Assembly: GCF_017876295.1 (NCBI RefSeq)
Contig: NZ_JAGINT010000001.1
Location: 3,720,001 to 3,784,000, forward strand
Direction: 5' to 3'
Source: Kribbella aluminosa
GTDB taxonomy: Bacteria > Actinomycetota > Actinomycetes > Propionibacteriales > Kribbellaceae
DNA length: 64,000 bases
Notes under the pieces: model-generated
Database searches by the model: none
What the model saw: only the letters and a program-made list of their open reading frames with translations
Told to the model about the DNA's origin: nothing
Program-made: the position numbers and the translations under genes
Shown: piece after piece, positions 35,644 through 46,021 of the stretch
Position numbering within the stretch: position 1 is the stretch's first letter
How the letters are laid out: each line of letters starts with the position of its first letter

Positions 35644-35955
35644 TGGCTGAGGTGGGTCCGCCGCGGCGCGAGCGTGCTGGTTGCGTTCGCTGTGGACTAG
35701 CTGGTCCTGCCCCAGATCGCCGGCACCGAGCTGCTGGGAAGGTGCTCGTGGATGCTCCGGGCGGACCTGACCGGGTTGGGGATCAGCCATCTGATGCCGG
35801 GCGGTGGCGCGACGGCCACGACGGTGTGCTGCCGATGGCTGGTGGCCGGCGGCGTCAGCACGGAGTATGCCACCGTCAGCGTGGCCGTCGGATCGATGCT
35901 GACGCTGGCATTGGTTGACTCGCGTCGGAGCTTCCGTACTGGTCGCTGTACATGA
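35644..35955 (+). pseudogene. Remnant of a UPF0104/lysylphosphatidylglycerol-synthase-type flippase domain
   Basis: In one frame the translation runs WVRRGASVLVAFAVD, TAG at 35698, then LVLPQIAGTELLG and RADLTGLGISHLMPGGGATATTV before stopping at 35953. VLPQxAG and the GxSHxxPGGGATA block are hallmarks of the PF03706 membrane domain (normally 300 or more residues). Only about 100 codons remain and they carry an in-frame stop, so it is a truncated relic. The 235 bp that follow hold no gene. Confidence 0.6.
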
Positions 35956-36190
35956 GCGGTCACGGCTGGTCAGACGCGTGCTGAGGTTCTGCTTCGAGGG
36001 CTACCAGTACGGTTCGGGGGACGGGTCGAGGTCCGGGCCGCGGCCTTCACCGAACTTGTCGGATGCCTCGGTGAGGACGCCGGGTTCGGTCAGCAGGCGG
36101 GCCGGCCTGACTGCGGTCTCACTACCCCCGGCCGGAGGGTTCCGCAGAGCCTCGTCTCGGGCGTTTGAAGCCCAGCGGATCCCCGAGTCG

Positions 36191-36538
36191 CTAGCTCTGT
36201 TCCCGTCGCTGCTCGTTGATATGCAGAGCTTCGGCGAGTTGGTCTTCCAAGATGATGATCCGGCAGGCTGCTTCGAGCGCGGTTCCCTGGTCGACGAGCT
36301 CACGAGCCCGGGCCGCGAGGCGCAGCTGGTAGCGGGAGTACCGGCGGTGGCCGCCCTCGGAACGTTGCGGGCTGATCAGCTTCGCCTCGTCCAGGCTCCG
36401 CAGGAATCCGGGCGTAGTGCCGAGCATCTCCGCGGCTCGGCCCATCGTGAAGGCGGGGTAGTCGTCATCGTCGAAGTGGGCCGGCCCATTGGGCTGGGAT
36501 GTGCTCATCGGAGTCTCCGTGTACAGATCTGGGGTCAT
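36191..36538 (-). CDS. MerR-family transcriptional regulator
   Basis: 115 residues from ATG 36538, with GGAGG upstream. FTMGRAAEMLGTTPGFLRSLDEAKLISPQRSEGGHRRYSRYQL is a MerR winged helix-turn-helix (residues about 32-75), followed by a dimerisation helix (AARARELVDQGTALEAACRIIILEDQLAEAL). No C-terminal metal-binding cysteines, so it resembles HspR/GlnR-like stress regulators. Targets unknown; it sits alone in the dormancy-like island. Confidence 0.88.
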   Translation of the reverse strand: MTPDLYTETPMSTSQPNGPAHFDDDDYPAFTMGRAAEMLGTTPGFLRSLDEAKLISPQRSEGGHRRYSRYQLRLAARARELVDQGTALEAACRIIILEDQLAEALHINEQRREQS

Positions 36539-36555
36539 CGAACCTCCATGCCGAA

Positions 36556-36583
36556 GGGCCCCGGTGCCGAAGCACCGGGGCCC
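36556..36583 (-). promoter_or_regulatory. UUCG-capped hairpin in the MerR leader
   Basis: GGGCCCCGGTGC (36556-36567) and its exact complement (36572-36583) form a 12-bp stem. In the leftward transcript the loop reads TTCG closed by C-G, an unusually stable tetraloop. It ends about ten bases before the GGAGG ribosome site, so it may be an attenuator, a leader-stabilising element, or a terminator from upstream. Confidence 0.6.
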
Positions 36584-37140
36584 ACGGGTTGTTGGATTGT
36601 CACCATCTACCGGCCGTGAGGCCGACCTTGCATGTCCGCAGCGCGCCATGTGGAGGCCATCGCTGCGTGGATCGCTGATTGCGTAACCGAAGACCACCTT
36701 CCAATCCGATGGAGCTACGGCACCCGCCCGGCGAAGTACTGGCACTGGCGGGCGATCCGACGGCGTAATCCGTTCCCTTCTCTCTCGAACAACTACTACT
36801 TACTGTTACCTCAACTACAAACAGCAACTACAACTGCGCATTGCTACTGCGGGTACGGAACTGCGAAGAACTACTGCGACTACTAGCTGCTTACTGCGAC
36901 TTCAACTGCGAACTGCCACTTCGATCCGTCAAGCCTGGAACCCCGCTCAACCACTGGCTCCACAGACTCTGACCTTGGCGTGAAACCCGAGCCCCTTCAC
37001 TGATCGGCCCGGCGGAGTCCGCCGTCGTACCTACTGCACAACCTTGGACAGATCGGTAGCTGTCCACGTCAGCTTCGCTGTTCTTCTCTGTCAACACCAG
37101 GAACATTACACAGCCGAGGGTGCAATGTCTACTCCCGTCA
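36584..37140. other. Gene-poor stretch with a low-GC repetitive tract
   Basis: No credible gene. The striking part is 36790-36925, where GC drops far below the surroundings; it is listed separately. The flanks carry only short frames with poor codon bias. Confidence 0.55.
36790..36925. repeat. Low-GC degenerate repeat tract (CAACTAC / AACTGCGA units)
   Basis: About 135 bp dominated by imperfect repeats of AACTACTAC, TCAACTACAAAC, AACTGCG, TACTGCGA and CTACTAGCTG. Read on the other strand the units are CGCAGTT or CGCAGTAG. The tract does not keep an open frame with normal codon use and differs sharply from neighbouring DNA. Possible roles are a nucleoid-protein (Lsr2-like) nucleation site, a phase-variable or recombination-prone spacer, or foreign DNA. 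Confidence 0.6.
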
Positions 37141-37317
37141 TCACAGATATTGGGTGTGTCTTGGATCAGCTTCGGAATGCGGCTCGCGGGACATGCCGAG
37201 GACGGCCGATCGCCGGGTCTGGGTCCGTTTGGTGCGGAGGAAGGTGAGTGTGAGGTCGACGCCTTCGATCTCGTCCAGGCGCGGGAGCATCTTCGGGTTG
37301 AGGGTGACCACGGGCAT
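37141..37317 (-). CDS. Small protein of the type that accompanies actinobacterial recombinases (possibly eroded)
   Basis: 58 residues from MPVVTLNPKMLPRLDEIEGVDLTLTFLRTKRTQTRRSAVLGM. Proteins with KxLPRLDEIE and EGIDLTLTFLRxKR are found next to tyrosine recombinases in actinobacteria, but usually with about 20 more residues between the two blocks, so this copy seems internally deleted. A start nine codons upstream is possible. Fragments of the matching recombinase and HTH partner lie 12 kb away at 49 kb. Confidence 0.4.
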   Translation of the reverse strand: MPVVTLNPKMLPRLDEIEGVDLTLTFLRTKRTQTRRSAVLGMSREPHSEADPRHTQYL

Positions 37318-37420
37318 CGGCTTGACCTCTCGGCCCTCGGGCACTGGCGGCGTGGGCCGCGCCGGTAGGGGAGCGCCGGGCGCTGGTCATCTGCTGGAGG
37401 AACTCGCGCGGGTCAGGGCT

Positions 37421-40159
37421 TCATGCGCGTCGCGTTTTCGGTGCGGCCATGGCGATCCGACGACTTGAGTGCCCGATCGGGGCGCTGGTGGCCGAGTTGG
37501 CGATGTCGGCTGCCGCGGCCGGGGAGGCCGTGCTGAAGTAGCCGGCTCGGCGACGGAGGTGACGTCGGCGGTCGGGCCGCGGTGGTCGCGAGACGGCCTC
37601 GGCGGCGCCGTAGAAGATCCGCTTGCCGGCCTCGATCAGCATCAGATAGCTGATCACCATGGCGATCAGCGCGGCGAAGAACGCGCCAGGAAGTGGCTGG
37701 AAGCCCAAGGCGTGCGCGATCGGCGTCGCGGGCAGGACCGCACCAACCGTCACAACGCCCAACGCCGCAAGGGTCAGCGGCAAGCTGGGGTGACTGCGGA
37801 AGAACGGGATCCGCCGGGTCCGGATCGCGAAGATGACCAGAGTCTGGGTGGCCAGCGATTCGACGAACCAGCCGGAGCGGAACTGGGCGGGACCCGAGTG
37901 GAAGACCCACAGCATCACCCCGAAGGTGAGGAAGTCGAACACCGAGCTGAGCGGACCGAAGAAGATCATGAACCGGCGGATGAACCGGATGTCCCAGTGC
38001 GAAGGGCGCCGCAGCTGGTCGTCGTCGACGTTGTCAGTCGGAATGGCGAGCTGGCTGCTGTCGTAGAGCAGGTTGTTGAGCAGGATCTGCGATGGCAGCA
38101 TCGGCAGGAACGACAAGAACAGCGATGCCCCTGCGGCCGAGGCCATGTTGCCGAAGTTGCTCGAGGTCCCCATCAGCACGTACTTGATCGTGTTCGCGAA
38201 GATCCGGCGTCCCTCCGCTACCCCGTCAGCGAGGACGTCGAGGTCTTTGTCGAGCAGGATCACATCCGCGGCGTCCTTGGCGACATCGACCGCGGAGTCG
38301 ACCGAGATCCCCACATCGGCCGCGTGCAGGGCGAGCGCGTCGTTGACCCCGTCACCGAGGAACGCCACCCCACCGCCGCTGCGTCGGCGGGCCCGGACGA
38401 TCCTTGCTTTGTGTTCGGGGCTGACCCGCGCGAAGACAGTTGTCGTCTCCACAGCCGTGGCGAGCTGAGCGTCGTCGAGGGCGTCGATGTCGGTACCGGT
38501 GAGAGCCGGGCGCGATCCCAGGCCGAGGTCATGGCAGACCTTCTGAGCGACCGCCGCGTTGTCACCGGTGACGATCCTGACGCTGATTCCGAGATTCGCC
38601 AGTCGCTGGAGTGCGTCGGCAGCGTCGAGTTTCGGCGGGTCCAGGAACACCAGCAGGCCGACCAGTCGCAGACCGTCCTCGTCTGCTGCCGTCAGCGTGT
38701 CCTGCGGGTGGTCGAGTTGCCGGATCGCGACCGCGACGACCCGGTTCCCGTCGGCGAATTCGGCCTGCAAGGAAGCTTCGGCCGCAGCCGGCACATCAAG
38801 GCAGCGAGCCAGAACGGACTCCGGCGCACCCTTGGTGATCAACTGCAGCCTGCCGTCCGGATCCTTGACGAGCACGGAGACCATCTGCCGTTCGTGATCG
38901 AACGGCAGGACCGTGACCTGGGTGAAACCCGCCGGTACGGCGTGCTGTGCGCCGGCGGCGGCCGACGAGTCCCACAGGGCCTGGTCGAGCGGGTTTCCGC
39001 CCACCCCCGGCCCAGTGGACGAGGCGTTCTCGGTGCACAGCAACCCCCACCGCAGGACCGCGTCTGGTTCGTCGTCGCCGGCCGGCACCGCGCGCATGAA
39101 GTCGATGCGGCCCTGGGTGAGCGTCCCGGTCTTGTCGGTGAACAACGTGTCGATGTCACCGAGATCCTCGATGCAGACCAGCCGTTTCACCAAGACCTTC
39201 AGCCGGCTCATCCGTCGCGACCCCGCCGCCAGACTGGTGGAGACCACAGCCGGGAGCAGTTGAGGAGTGATGCCGACCGCGATCGCCAGGGAGAACAGCA
39301 AAGCGTCGAGGATCGGCTTGTGCAGCGCGAGGTTCAGCCCGAAGATCACCGTCGTCAACACGGCGCCGACGTACACGAGCAGCATCGAGAACTTCGCCAG
39401 GCCGACCTGGAACTCGGTGTCGAGCGGATGCGTGTTCAGGCCGGCGGCGATCTTGCCGAACTCGGTCCGCGGTCCGGTGCTCACCACGACGCCGGTTCCG
39501 CTGCCTGAGTGCACGACCGTGCCCATCAGAGCGCAGCAGGACAGTTCGGCCAGGGGGCTTCCGGCGTCGACCGCGTCGGTCGATTTGGTGACCGGCAAGG
39601 ATTCGCCGGTCAGGACGGACTCATCGCACTGCAGCCTGTTCACCGACAGCAACCGGAGATCGGCAGGGACCACCTCGCCGAGTCGCAACCGCACCAGGTC
39701 ACCGGGAACCAGCGTCGTCACGTCAACCGCGACCTCCCGCCCGTCGCGCAGGACCACGGTCTCGTGACGGATCTGCGAGTGCAGCGCCTCGGCCGCCTTC
39801 TCGGCGCGGAACTCGTTGCCGAACCCGAGCCCAACCGACACACCGACGATCGCGCAGATGATGACCGCGCTGCCGCGTTCGCCGATCACGTACGACGCGA
39901 CCGCGGCCGCGACCAGCAGGCCGAGCAGCGGCGACCGGAGCTGATGCCACAGCACCGGCAGCCAGCGAGCGCGATGCGAGCTGACCGCATTGGGCCCGAA
40001 GATCGCCGTACGACGCTCGACCTGGTCGCCGGTCAGGCCCGAGTCGGGCCGCACCTCCAGCTCGCGGAGAAGATCGTCGGCGGCTCGCGCCGCGGTGCCG
40101 GCCAAGTCCCCGGCCGTGCCCGGCGTCGCGGCGGCGGGGTCGACGCCGAGGCTGGTCAT
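37421..40159 (-). CDS. Magnesium-type (MgtA-like, P3B) P-type ATPase
   Basis: 912 residues. Actuator motif LTGES (residues 183-187), phosphorylation site LFTDKTGTLT (D342), nucleotide-binding region KGAPESVLARC and hinge GDGVNDALALHAADVGISVDSAVDVAKDAADVILLDKDLDVLADGV. GITPQLLPAVV in the fourth helix and the C-terminal four-helix block (FANTIKYVLMGTSSNFGNMASAAGAS) are MgtA/MgtB-like, suggesting Mg2+ import. The last 50 residues are basic and low complexity. Its ATG overlaps the acyl-CoA synthetase stop (ATGA). Confidence 0.9.
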   Translation of the reverse strand: MTSLGVDPAAATPGTAGDLAGTAARAADDLLRELEVRPDSGLTGDQVERRTAIFGPNAVSSHRARWLPVLWHQLRSPLLGLLVAAAVASYVIGERGSAVIICAIVGVSVGLGFGNEFRAEKAAEALHSQIRHETVVLRDGREVAVDVTTLVPGDLVRLRLGEVVPADLRLLSVNRLQCDESVLTGESLPVTKSTDAVDAGSPLAELSCCALMGTVVHSGSGTGVVVSTGPRTEFGKIAAGLNTHPLDTEFQVGLAKFSMLLVYVGAVLTTVIFGLNLALHKPILDALLFSLAIAVGITPQLLPAVVSTSLAAGSRRMSRLKVLVKRLVCIEDLGDIDTLFTDKTGTLTQGRIDFMRAVPAGDDEPDAVLRWGLLCTENASSTGPGVGGNPLDQALWDSSAAAGAQHAVPAGFTQVTVLPFDHERQMVSVLVKDPDGRLQLITKGAPESVLARCLDVPAAAEASLQAEFADGNRVVAVAIRQLDHPQDTLTAADEDGLRLVGLLVFLDPPKLDAADALQRLANLGISVRIVTGDNAAVAQKVCHDLGLGSRPALTGTDIDALDDAQLATAVETTTVFARVSPEHKARIVRARRRSGGGVAFLGDGVNDALALHAADVGISVDSAVDVAKDAADVILLDKDLDVLADGVAEGRRIFANTIKYVLMGTSSNFGNMASAAGASLFLSFLPMLPSQILLNNLLYDSSQLAIPTDNVDDDQLRRPSHWDIRFIRRFMIFFGPLSSVFDFLTFGVMLWVFHSGPAQFRSGWFVESLATQTLVIFAIRTRRIPFFRSHPSLPLTLAALGVVTVGAVLPATPIAHALGFQPLPGAFFAALIAMVISYLMLIEAGKRIFYGAAEAVSRPPRPDRRRHLRRRAGYFSTASPAAAADIANSATSAPIGHSSRRIAMAAPKTRRA

Positions 40160-42864
40160 GCGCCGGCCGCGCGCATGCGTCGGGCGTGCCAGTCGGGTTC
40201 GGACGTCGTCGGCGTGAGGCGCATTCGGGCGTCGACCGCGAAGGCGCCGGACGGGCCGGCGATCAGCGGGTTGATGTCGAGTTCCGCGAGTTCGGGGACC
40301 AGCTCGGCGAGCCAGGCGATGCGGTGGATGACGTCGAGGACGGCCTCCCGATCGGCGGCCTGTGCACCGCGGTAGCCGGCCAGCAGCGGTGCGCAGCGCA
40401 GTGCGTGCACCATGTCGGTGGCGTCCAGGTCCGTGAGCGGCAGTCCTCGCCACTGGCGGTCGGCCAGCAAGTCGGTGAGGATGCCGCCGCTGCCGGCCAT
40501 CAGCATCGGGCCGAAAAGATGGTCCCGCACGACGCCGATCACCAGCTCGGTCCCACTCGGCGCCATCGCCTGGACCACGACCTGCGGATCCCCGGCCGCA
40601 GCGGTGATCTCGTCGTACGCCGTCGCCAGCAGCACCGAGTTCGCCAGTCCGACCCGGACTCCTCCGATGTCGGTCTTGCGCAGTACGCCGGACGCTGCGG
40701 TCTTCACCGCGACCGGATAACCCACCGACTCGGCCGCCGCGATCGCCTCGGAGCGGCCCGACGCAGCCAGCACCGGAATCGCCGGAACCCCAGCACACTG
40801 CAGAAGCCGGCCGACATACAGCGACTCCAACCAGCCACCGTGCGGTTTGTGCTCGAGGAACCGCCGGACCACAGCCCGCGTTCCGACGGCATCGACCCGA
40901 GGCAGCTCCGGTACGACGCCCTGCGGCCGGGACCGCCACTCGGCGTACCGAACGGCGCGGGTCATCGCACGTACGGCGTTCTCCGGGAACGGGAACACCG
41001 GCAAGCGGCGGCCGTCCGCGAGCACGACCTCCGGCGCGAGGCGCGGCGCGCCGACACAGTTCACGACGATCGGCAGGTCGGCCTCGACCGCGGAGCCGGC
41101 GATGGCGTCGTAGATGTCCTCGACCCGGCCGGGACGCGTCGCGGCGCAACAGACCAGTACGGCGTCGACCTCGCCGCTGTCGACGATCACCTTCAAGGCC
41201 CGGGCAAGACTCTTCGGTGACGCCGCCGCGCCGAGATCGACGGGATTTCCGCATCCCACCGCATCGACCGCGGCCAGCTCGCGCTGAATGGCTTCGCTGA
41301 GTTCCGGCAGCTCGAGGCCGAGCCGACCGGCCGCGTCCGCCGCGAGCACACCGGCACCGCCGGCGTTGCCGACAACGGCGATCCGCCGGCCACGCGGCAA
41401 CGGCCGGACCGCGAGCACCCGGGCCGTCTCCACGAGCTCCTCGACAGTTTCCATCCGCAGGACGCCGGACTGCGTGAACAGTGCGTCGACGGCAGTCTCC
41501 GGCGTCGTCGTCGCCGCGGTGTGTGACGCACCGGGCCGTCGACCGCCTGCTGACCGGCCGCCCTTCACCACCAGGATCGGCTTCGTCCTGCCGACCAGCC
41601 GGGCGAGTCCGCCGAACTTGCGCGGGTTCCCGAACGACTCCAGGTACAGCCCGATCACCGTGGTCCGCGGGTCGCCCCACCAGTGCAGCAGCAGATCGTT
41701 GCCGCTGACATCGAGTTTGTCGCCGAGCGAGACGAACTCGGAGATTCCCAGCCCGGTCCGGGCCGCCTGGTCGAGCACCGCAAGGCCGACGGCACCCGAC
41801 TGCGCCGCGATCGCCAGCGACCCGGGTGTCGGGGCCACTTCGGCGAAGGTCGCGTTGAGCCGCACCTCGGAGTCGGTGTTGACCAGGCCGAGACAGTTCG
41901 GTCCGATCAGCCGGATACTGTGCCGGCGGGCGATCTCGAGGATGTCCCGCTGCAGCTCGGGTCCGGCGGTCCCGGCCTCGGAGAAGCCGGCGGTCAGGAC
42001 GACCGCTCCCCGGACGCCTTTGGATCCGCATTCGCTCAGTACCTGCCGGACGTGCTCCGCCGGTACCGCGATCACCGCAAGATCGACCACGCCGGGCACA
42101 TCGACGACCGACGGGTACGACGGCACCTCTGCGACCTGCTCCGCGTGCGGATTCACGGCGTACACGCATCCGGTGAAGTTGCCTTTGACGATGTTCCGCA
42201 AGACCTCGTGGCCGATCCCGCCCGGGGTGCGGCCGGCGCTGACCACCGCCACCGCGCGCGGCGAGAACAGCCGCTGCAACGAGCGGTCTTCAGCGCCCCG
42301 CTCACGGTCGGCCATCCGCTCCAGCGTCGACGGCCGGTACGCCGTGTCCAGTACCAGCTCGACGACTCCGCTGTCCATGCTGCGGACCTGGTCGAAACCG
42401 GAGCCGGCGAACACGCGCAGCATCCCCGCGTTCTCGACCAGCGTGTCAGCACGCAGCCGCCGGACTCCGTTCTCCCTGGCCACGGCGGCGAGCTGCTCCA
42501 GGAGCAACGTCCCGATCCCCCGGCCATGGACCGAGTCCTCGACCAGGAACGCCATCTCCGCTTCGCCCGTCCTGAGCGGTTCGTAACTTGCCACCCCCAC
42601 CAGCTGACCGCCGTACTCGGCCACCAAGGCGACGTGCCCGTCATGGATTCTCACCAGATGGTGCGTCTGCTCATCGGCGGACGCTCGGCTGATCCCGAAG
42701 AACCGCAGGTAGATCGACCGGTCCGACACCCGCTGGTTCATCGCCTCCAGGGCCGGCTCGTCGTCCTCGCGAAGCGGCCGGATCCCGACCACCGCACCGT
42801 CGGAGGCCAGCACGTCCCAGCCCGCATCGGGCCGCCCACCCACCACTTGGTCGACCGCCGCCAT
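40156..42864 (-). CDS. GNAT acetyltransferase fused to NDP-forming acyl-CoA synthetase
   Basis: 902 residues; ATG 42864 is chosen because AAGGAG lies five bases before it. Residues about 20-185 are a GNAT domain ([43 protein letters not shown]). Residues 195-640 are the CoA-binding and succinyl-CoA-synthetase-like domains ([47 protein letters not shown]), and 660-880 an ATP-grasp domain ([33 protein letters not shown]). The order matches bacterial Pat/protein-acetyltransferase and acetate-CoA ligase (ADP-forming) fusions. It is divergent from phosphoketolase. Confidence 0.9.
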   Translation of the reverse strand: MAAVDQVVGGRPDAGWDVLASDGAVVGIRPLREDDEPALEAMNQRVSDRSIYLRFFGISRASADEQTHHLVRIHDGHVALVAEYGGQLVGVASYEPLRTGEAEMAFLVEDSVHGRGIGTLLLEQLAAVARENGVRRLRADTLVENAGMLRVFAGSGFDQVRSMDSGVVELVLDTAYRPSTLERMADRERGAEDRSLQRLFSPRAVAVVSAGRTPGGIGHEVLRNIVKGNFTGCVYAVNPHAEQVAEVPSYPSVVDVPGVVDLAVIAVPAEHVRQVLSECGSKGVRGAVVLTAGFSEAGTAGPELQRDILEIARRHSIRLIGPNCLGLVNTDSEVRLNATFAEVAPTPGSLAIAAQSGAVGLAVLDQAARTGLGISEFVSLGDKLDVSGNDLLLHWWGDPRTTVIGLYLESFGNPRKFGGLARLVGRTKPILVVKGGRSAGGRRPGASHTAATTTPETAVDALFTQSGVLRMETVEELVETARVLAVRPLPRGRRIAVVGNAGGAGVLAADAAGRLGLELPELSEAIQRELAAVDAVGCGNPVDLGAAASPKSLARALKVIVDSGEVDAVLVCCAATRPGRVEDIYDAIAGSAVEADLPIVVNCVGAPRLAPEVVLADGRRLPVFPFPENAVRAMTRAVRYAEWRSRPQGVVPELPRVDAVGTRAVVRRFLEHKPHGGWLESLYVGRLLQCAGVPAIPVLAASGRSEAIAAAESVGYPVAVKTAASGVLRKTDIGGVRVGLANSVLLATAYDEITAAAGDPQVVVQAMAPSGTELVIGVVRDHLFGPMLMAGSGGILTDLLADRQWRGLPLTDLDATDMVHALRCAPLLAGYRGAQAADREAVLDVIHRIAWLAELVPELAELDINPLIAGPSGAFAVDARMRLTPTTSEPDWHARRMRAAGA

Positions 42865-42941
42865 GACGTCTCCTTCCGACACCCCTCCCAGCCCACCTCG
42901 CCTCGCGCGCGCGAGCCAGTGCCGTTGGGTCCTACCTCAGC

Positions 42942-42955
42942 GGGACCTTTGCCTC
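42942..42955. promoter_or_regulatory. DosR-like box between acyl-CoA synthetase and phosphoketolase genes
   Basis: GGGACCTTTGCCTC, 36 bp before the phosphoketolase ATG and 78 bp from the synthetase ATG on the other strand, so one site could serve both divergent promoters. Confidence 0.5.
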
Positions 42956-42991
42956 TGGTTGACCATCGCCCGCGACCGGAACGCTGGGACC

Positions 42992-45385
42992 ATGGATGTG
43001 CTCACCGGCAAGCCCCTGTCCGCCGACGAGGTAGCCGACCTCGGCTCCTACTGGCGGGCGGGCAACTACCTGTCCGTCGGCCAGATCTACCTGCTCGCCA
43101 ACCCGCTCCTCACCGAGCCGCTGCGACCAGAGCACATCAAGCCGCGCCTCCTCGGTCACTGGGGTACGACGCCTGGGCTCAACATGCTCTACACGCACCT
43201 GAACCGGGTGATCCGGCGCCGCGACCTGGCGATGATGTACGTGATCGGTCCAGGGCACGGTGGGCCGGCCATCGCGGCGAACACCTGGCTCGAAGGCAGC
43301 TACAGCGACACCTACCCGGGCGTGTCCCGGGACGCCGACGGGATGGCGAAGCTGTTCCGGCAGTTTTCCTTTCCCGGCGGCATCCCCAGTCACGTCGCAC
43401 CCGAGCTGCCCGGCTCGATCCATGAGGGCGGCGAGCTGGGTTACTCCCTCAGCCATGCGTACGGCGCCGTGCTCGACAACCCGGATCTGGTCGTCGCCTG
43501 TGTAGTCGGCGACGGCGAGGCCGAGACCGGTCCGCTGGCGACCTCGTGGCACTCGAACAAGTTCCTCGACCCCCGCACCGACGGCGCGGTCCTGCCGATC
43601 CTGCACCTCAACGGCTACAAGATCGCCAACCCCGCCATCCTCGCGCGGATCGGCGACGACGAACTCACCCGCCTCTTCGAGGGGTACGGCTACCGGCCGT
43701 ACCTTGTCGAAGGCAACGAACCCGAGCACGTCCACCAGGCGCTCGCGCTCACCCTCGACCAGGTCCTCGACGAGATCGCCGGGATCCAGGCCGAGGCACG
43801 GGCGAGCCGCGGGACGCCCCGCCAGCCCTGGCCGATGATCGTCCTGCGCACGCCCAAAGGCTGGACCGGGCCGCACGAGGTCGACGGCGTACTGGTCGAA
43901 GGGACGTGGCGGTCGCACCAGGTGCCGCTGGCACAGGTCCGGACGTCACCGGACCACCTGCGGCTCCTGGAGGAATGGCTGCGGAGCTATCGGCCGGAGG
44001 AACTGTTCGACGCCGACGGCCGGCCGGTGGACCGGCTGCTCGCACAGGTTCCGCCCGATGACCGCCGGATGGGTTCCAGTCCGCACAGCAACGGCGGTCT
44101 GCTCAGCCGGGACCTCGACCTGCCGGATCTCACCGAGTACGCCGTACCGGTGGCCGGCCCGGGCGAAACCGAACACGAGCCCACCCGCATCCTCGGCGCC
44201 TATCTGCGCGATGTGATGCGGGACAACCTGCCGCATCGGAACTTCCGCGTCTTCGGTCCGGACGAGACGGCATCCAACCGGCTGGACGCGCTGTACGACG
44301 TCACCGGCAAGGCGTGGAACGCCGACGTCCTACCCACCGACGAGCATCTGGCGGTCGACGGCCGGGTGATGGAGATCCTCAGCGAGCACACCTGCCAAGG
44401 GTGGTTGGAAGGCTATCTGCTGACCGGCCGCCACGGCTTGTTCTCCTGCTACGAGGCATTCGTGCACATCGTCGACTCGATGGTCAACCAGCACGCGAAA
44501 TGGCTCAAGGTCACCCGCTCGCTCCCGTGGCGCCGGCCGATCCCCTCCCTCAACTACCTGCTCACCTCACATGTCTGGCGGCAGGACCAGAACGGGTTCT
44601 CCCACCAGGACCCCGGCTTCATCGACCACGTGGTGAACAAGAAGGCCGAAGTCATCCGGGTCTACCTGCCGCCGGACACCAACACGCTCCTGTCGACCGC
44701 CGAGCACTGCCTGCGCAGTCACGACTACATCAACGTGATCGTCGCCGGCAAACAGCCTCAGGCGGACTGGCTCGCGCCGGAGGCCGCTGCCCTGCATTGC
44801 GCTCGCGGCCTCGGCATCTGGGACTTCGCCAGCAATGACGACGGTTCTCCCGATGTGGTGATGGCGTGTGCGGGCGACGTACCGACGCTCGAAACGCTCG
44901 CCGCGGTGAGCCTGCTGCGCGAGCACCTGCCGTCGTTGAAAATCCGGGTCGTCAATGTGGTCGACCTGATGCGTCTGCAGCCGGCGAGTGAGCATCCACA
45001 CGGCTTGCCCGACGCCGACTTCGACGCGCTGTTCACCACGGACAAGCCCGTCATCTTCGCGTATCACGGGTACCCGTGGTTGATCCACCGACTCACCTAC
45101 CGGCGGACGAACCACGGCAACCTCCACGTCCGTGGCTACAAGGAGGAAGGCACCACCACGACGCCGTTCGACATGGTGGTCCGCAACGACCTGGACCGGT
45201 ACCACCTCGCCCTCGACGTCATCGACCGCGTCCCCGGTCTCGGCCAGCAGGCCGCGGATGTCCGCCAATGGCTCATCGACCAGCGGACCCGGCACCACGC
45301 CTACATCCTGGCCCACGGCGAGGACATGCCCGAGATCAGGAACTGGCACTGGCCCACGGCCGCAGGTCATCAGGCCCGCCAGTGA
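42992..45385 (+). CDS. xfp: Xylulose-5-phosphate/fructose-6-phosphate phosphoketolase
   Basis: 797 residues, the usual family length. TPP-dependent phosphoketolase blocks are all present: [117 protein letters not shown] and a C-terminal GYPWLIHRL. It splits sugar phosphate to acetyl phosphate and glyceraldehyde- or erythrose-phosphate, an oxygen-independent ATP source. ATG 42992 gives the normal N terminus. A flavodoxin gene follows. Confidence 0.96.
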   Translation: MDVLTGKPLSADEVADLGSYWRAGNYLSVGQIYLLANPLLTEPLRPEHIKPRLLGHWGTTPGLNMLYTHLNRVIRRRDLAMMYVIGPGHGGPAIAANTWLEGSYSDTYPGVSRDADGMAKLFRQFSFPGGIPSHVAPELPGSIHEGGELGYSLSHAYGAVLDNPDLVVACVVGDGEAETGPLATSWHSNKFLDPRTDGAVLPILHLNGYKIANPAILARIGDDELTRLFEGYGYRPYLVEGNEPEHVHQALALTLDQVLDEIAGIQAEARASRGTPRQPWPMIVLRTPKGWTGPHEVDGVLVEGTWRSHQVPLAQVRTSPDHLRLLEEWLRSYRPEELFDADGRPVDRLLAQVPPDDRRMGSSPHSNGGLLSRDLDLPDLTEYAVPVAGPGETEHEPTRILGAYLRDVMRDNLPHRNFRVFGPDETASNRLDALYDVTGKAWNADVLPTDEHLAVDGRVMEILSEHTCQGWLEGYLLTGRHGLFSCYEAFVHIVDSMVNQHAKWLKVTRSLPWRRPIPSLNYLLTSHVWRQDQNGFSHQDPGFIDHVVNKKAEVIRVYLPPDTNTLLSTAEHCLRSHDYINVIVAGKQPQADWLAPEAAALHCARGLGIWDFASNDDGSPDVVMACAGDVPTLETLAAVSLLREHLPSLKIRVVNVVDLMRLQPASEHPHGLPDADFDALFTTDKPVIFAYHGYPWLIHRLTYRRTNHGNLHVRGYKEEGTTTTPFDMVVRNDLDRYHLALDVIDRVPGLGQQAADVRQWLIDQRTRHHAYILAHGEDMPEIRNWHWPTAAGHQARQ

Positions 45386-45453
45386 TGGTCATTCGGCACT
45401 GCCTCCACGGCATCCCCAGCTGCTGTGCTGGAGCTGACGAGAAGGAGTTCTAG

Positions 45454-45987
45454 ATGTCCAGGAACGTATTGGTTGCCTATGCCAGCAAGATGGGCGCGAC
45501 CGCCGGCATCGCCGAGGCCATCGGCGCCGACCTCCGCGAGCACGGGCACGACGTCGACGTACTCGACGTCGCCCAAGTCCACAGCATCGAGCCGTACGCC
45601 GCCGTCGTACTCGGCAGCGCGATCTACATCCGCCGCTGGCGGCGCGAGGCCGTACAGTTCCTGCGGAACCACGTCGACGCGCTCTGCACCCGGCAGGTCT
45701 GGCTCTTCCACAGCGGACCGGTCGGCCCCGACAAGGACCAGGTCCAGGAGATGCCAGCCGCAGTACGCCGGCTCGCGCATGAGATCGGAGCCACCCCCGC
45801 GGTCACCTTCGCCGGCCGACTGGAACGCGACACCGCCAAAGGCTTCCTGGCCCGGCGCCTCGCCACCGGCGATCTGGCCGGCGACTCCCGCGACTGGACC
45901 AAGATCCGTGCCTGGGCCGACGACATCAGCGCCGCCATCCAGCGCAGCACCTGGGACCGCCCCGCAGACGGCACAACGCCGAACTGA
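45454..45987 (+). CDS. Flavodoxin-domain protein (HemG-like)
   Basis: 177 residues, after GAGAAGGAG. MSRNVLVAYASKMGATAGIAEAIG is the FMN phosphate-binding loop; VVLGSAIYIRRWRREAVQFL and the WLFHSGPVG block follow the menaquinone-dependent protoporphyrinogen oxidase/flavodoxin_5 pattern. Commonly present in actinobacterial dormancy clusters. Substrate not determined; it could pass electrons from quinol or act on heme precursors. Confidence 0.82.
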   Translation: MSRNVLVAYASKMGATAGIAEAIGADLREHGHDVDVLDVAQVHSIEPYAAVVLGSAIYIRRWRREAVQFLRNHVDALCTRQVWLFHSGPVGPDKDQVQEMPAAVRRLAHEIGATPAVTFAGRLERDTAKGFLARRLATGDLAGDSRDWTKIRAWADDISAAIQRSTWDRPADGTTPN

Positions 45988-46021
45988 CCCGCGCCGGGGG
46001 TGAACAGGAATCCGCAGCGCT

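Noticed and set aside
36001..36303. Leftward 100-codon frame downstream of the MerR gene
   Set aside because: Overlaps the end of the MerR gene in another frame; no recognisable family or start signal.
36632..36886. Rightward 84-codon frame running into the low-GC tract
   Set aside because: No ribosome site, poor codon bias, and the C-terminal part is just translated repeat (Tyr/Cys/Thr rich).
37421..42169. One leftward frame of about 1580 codons
   Set aside because: The P-type ATPase begins at 40159; the rest is an out-of-frame shadow of the acyl-CoA synthetase gene.
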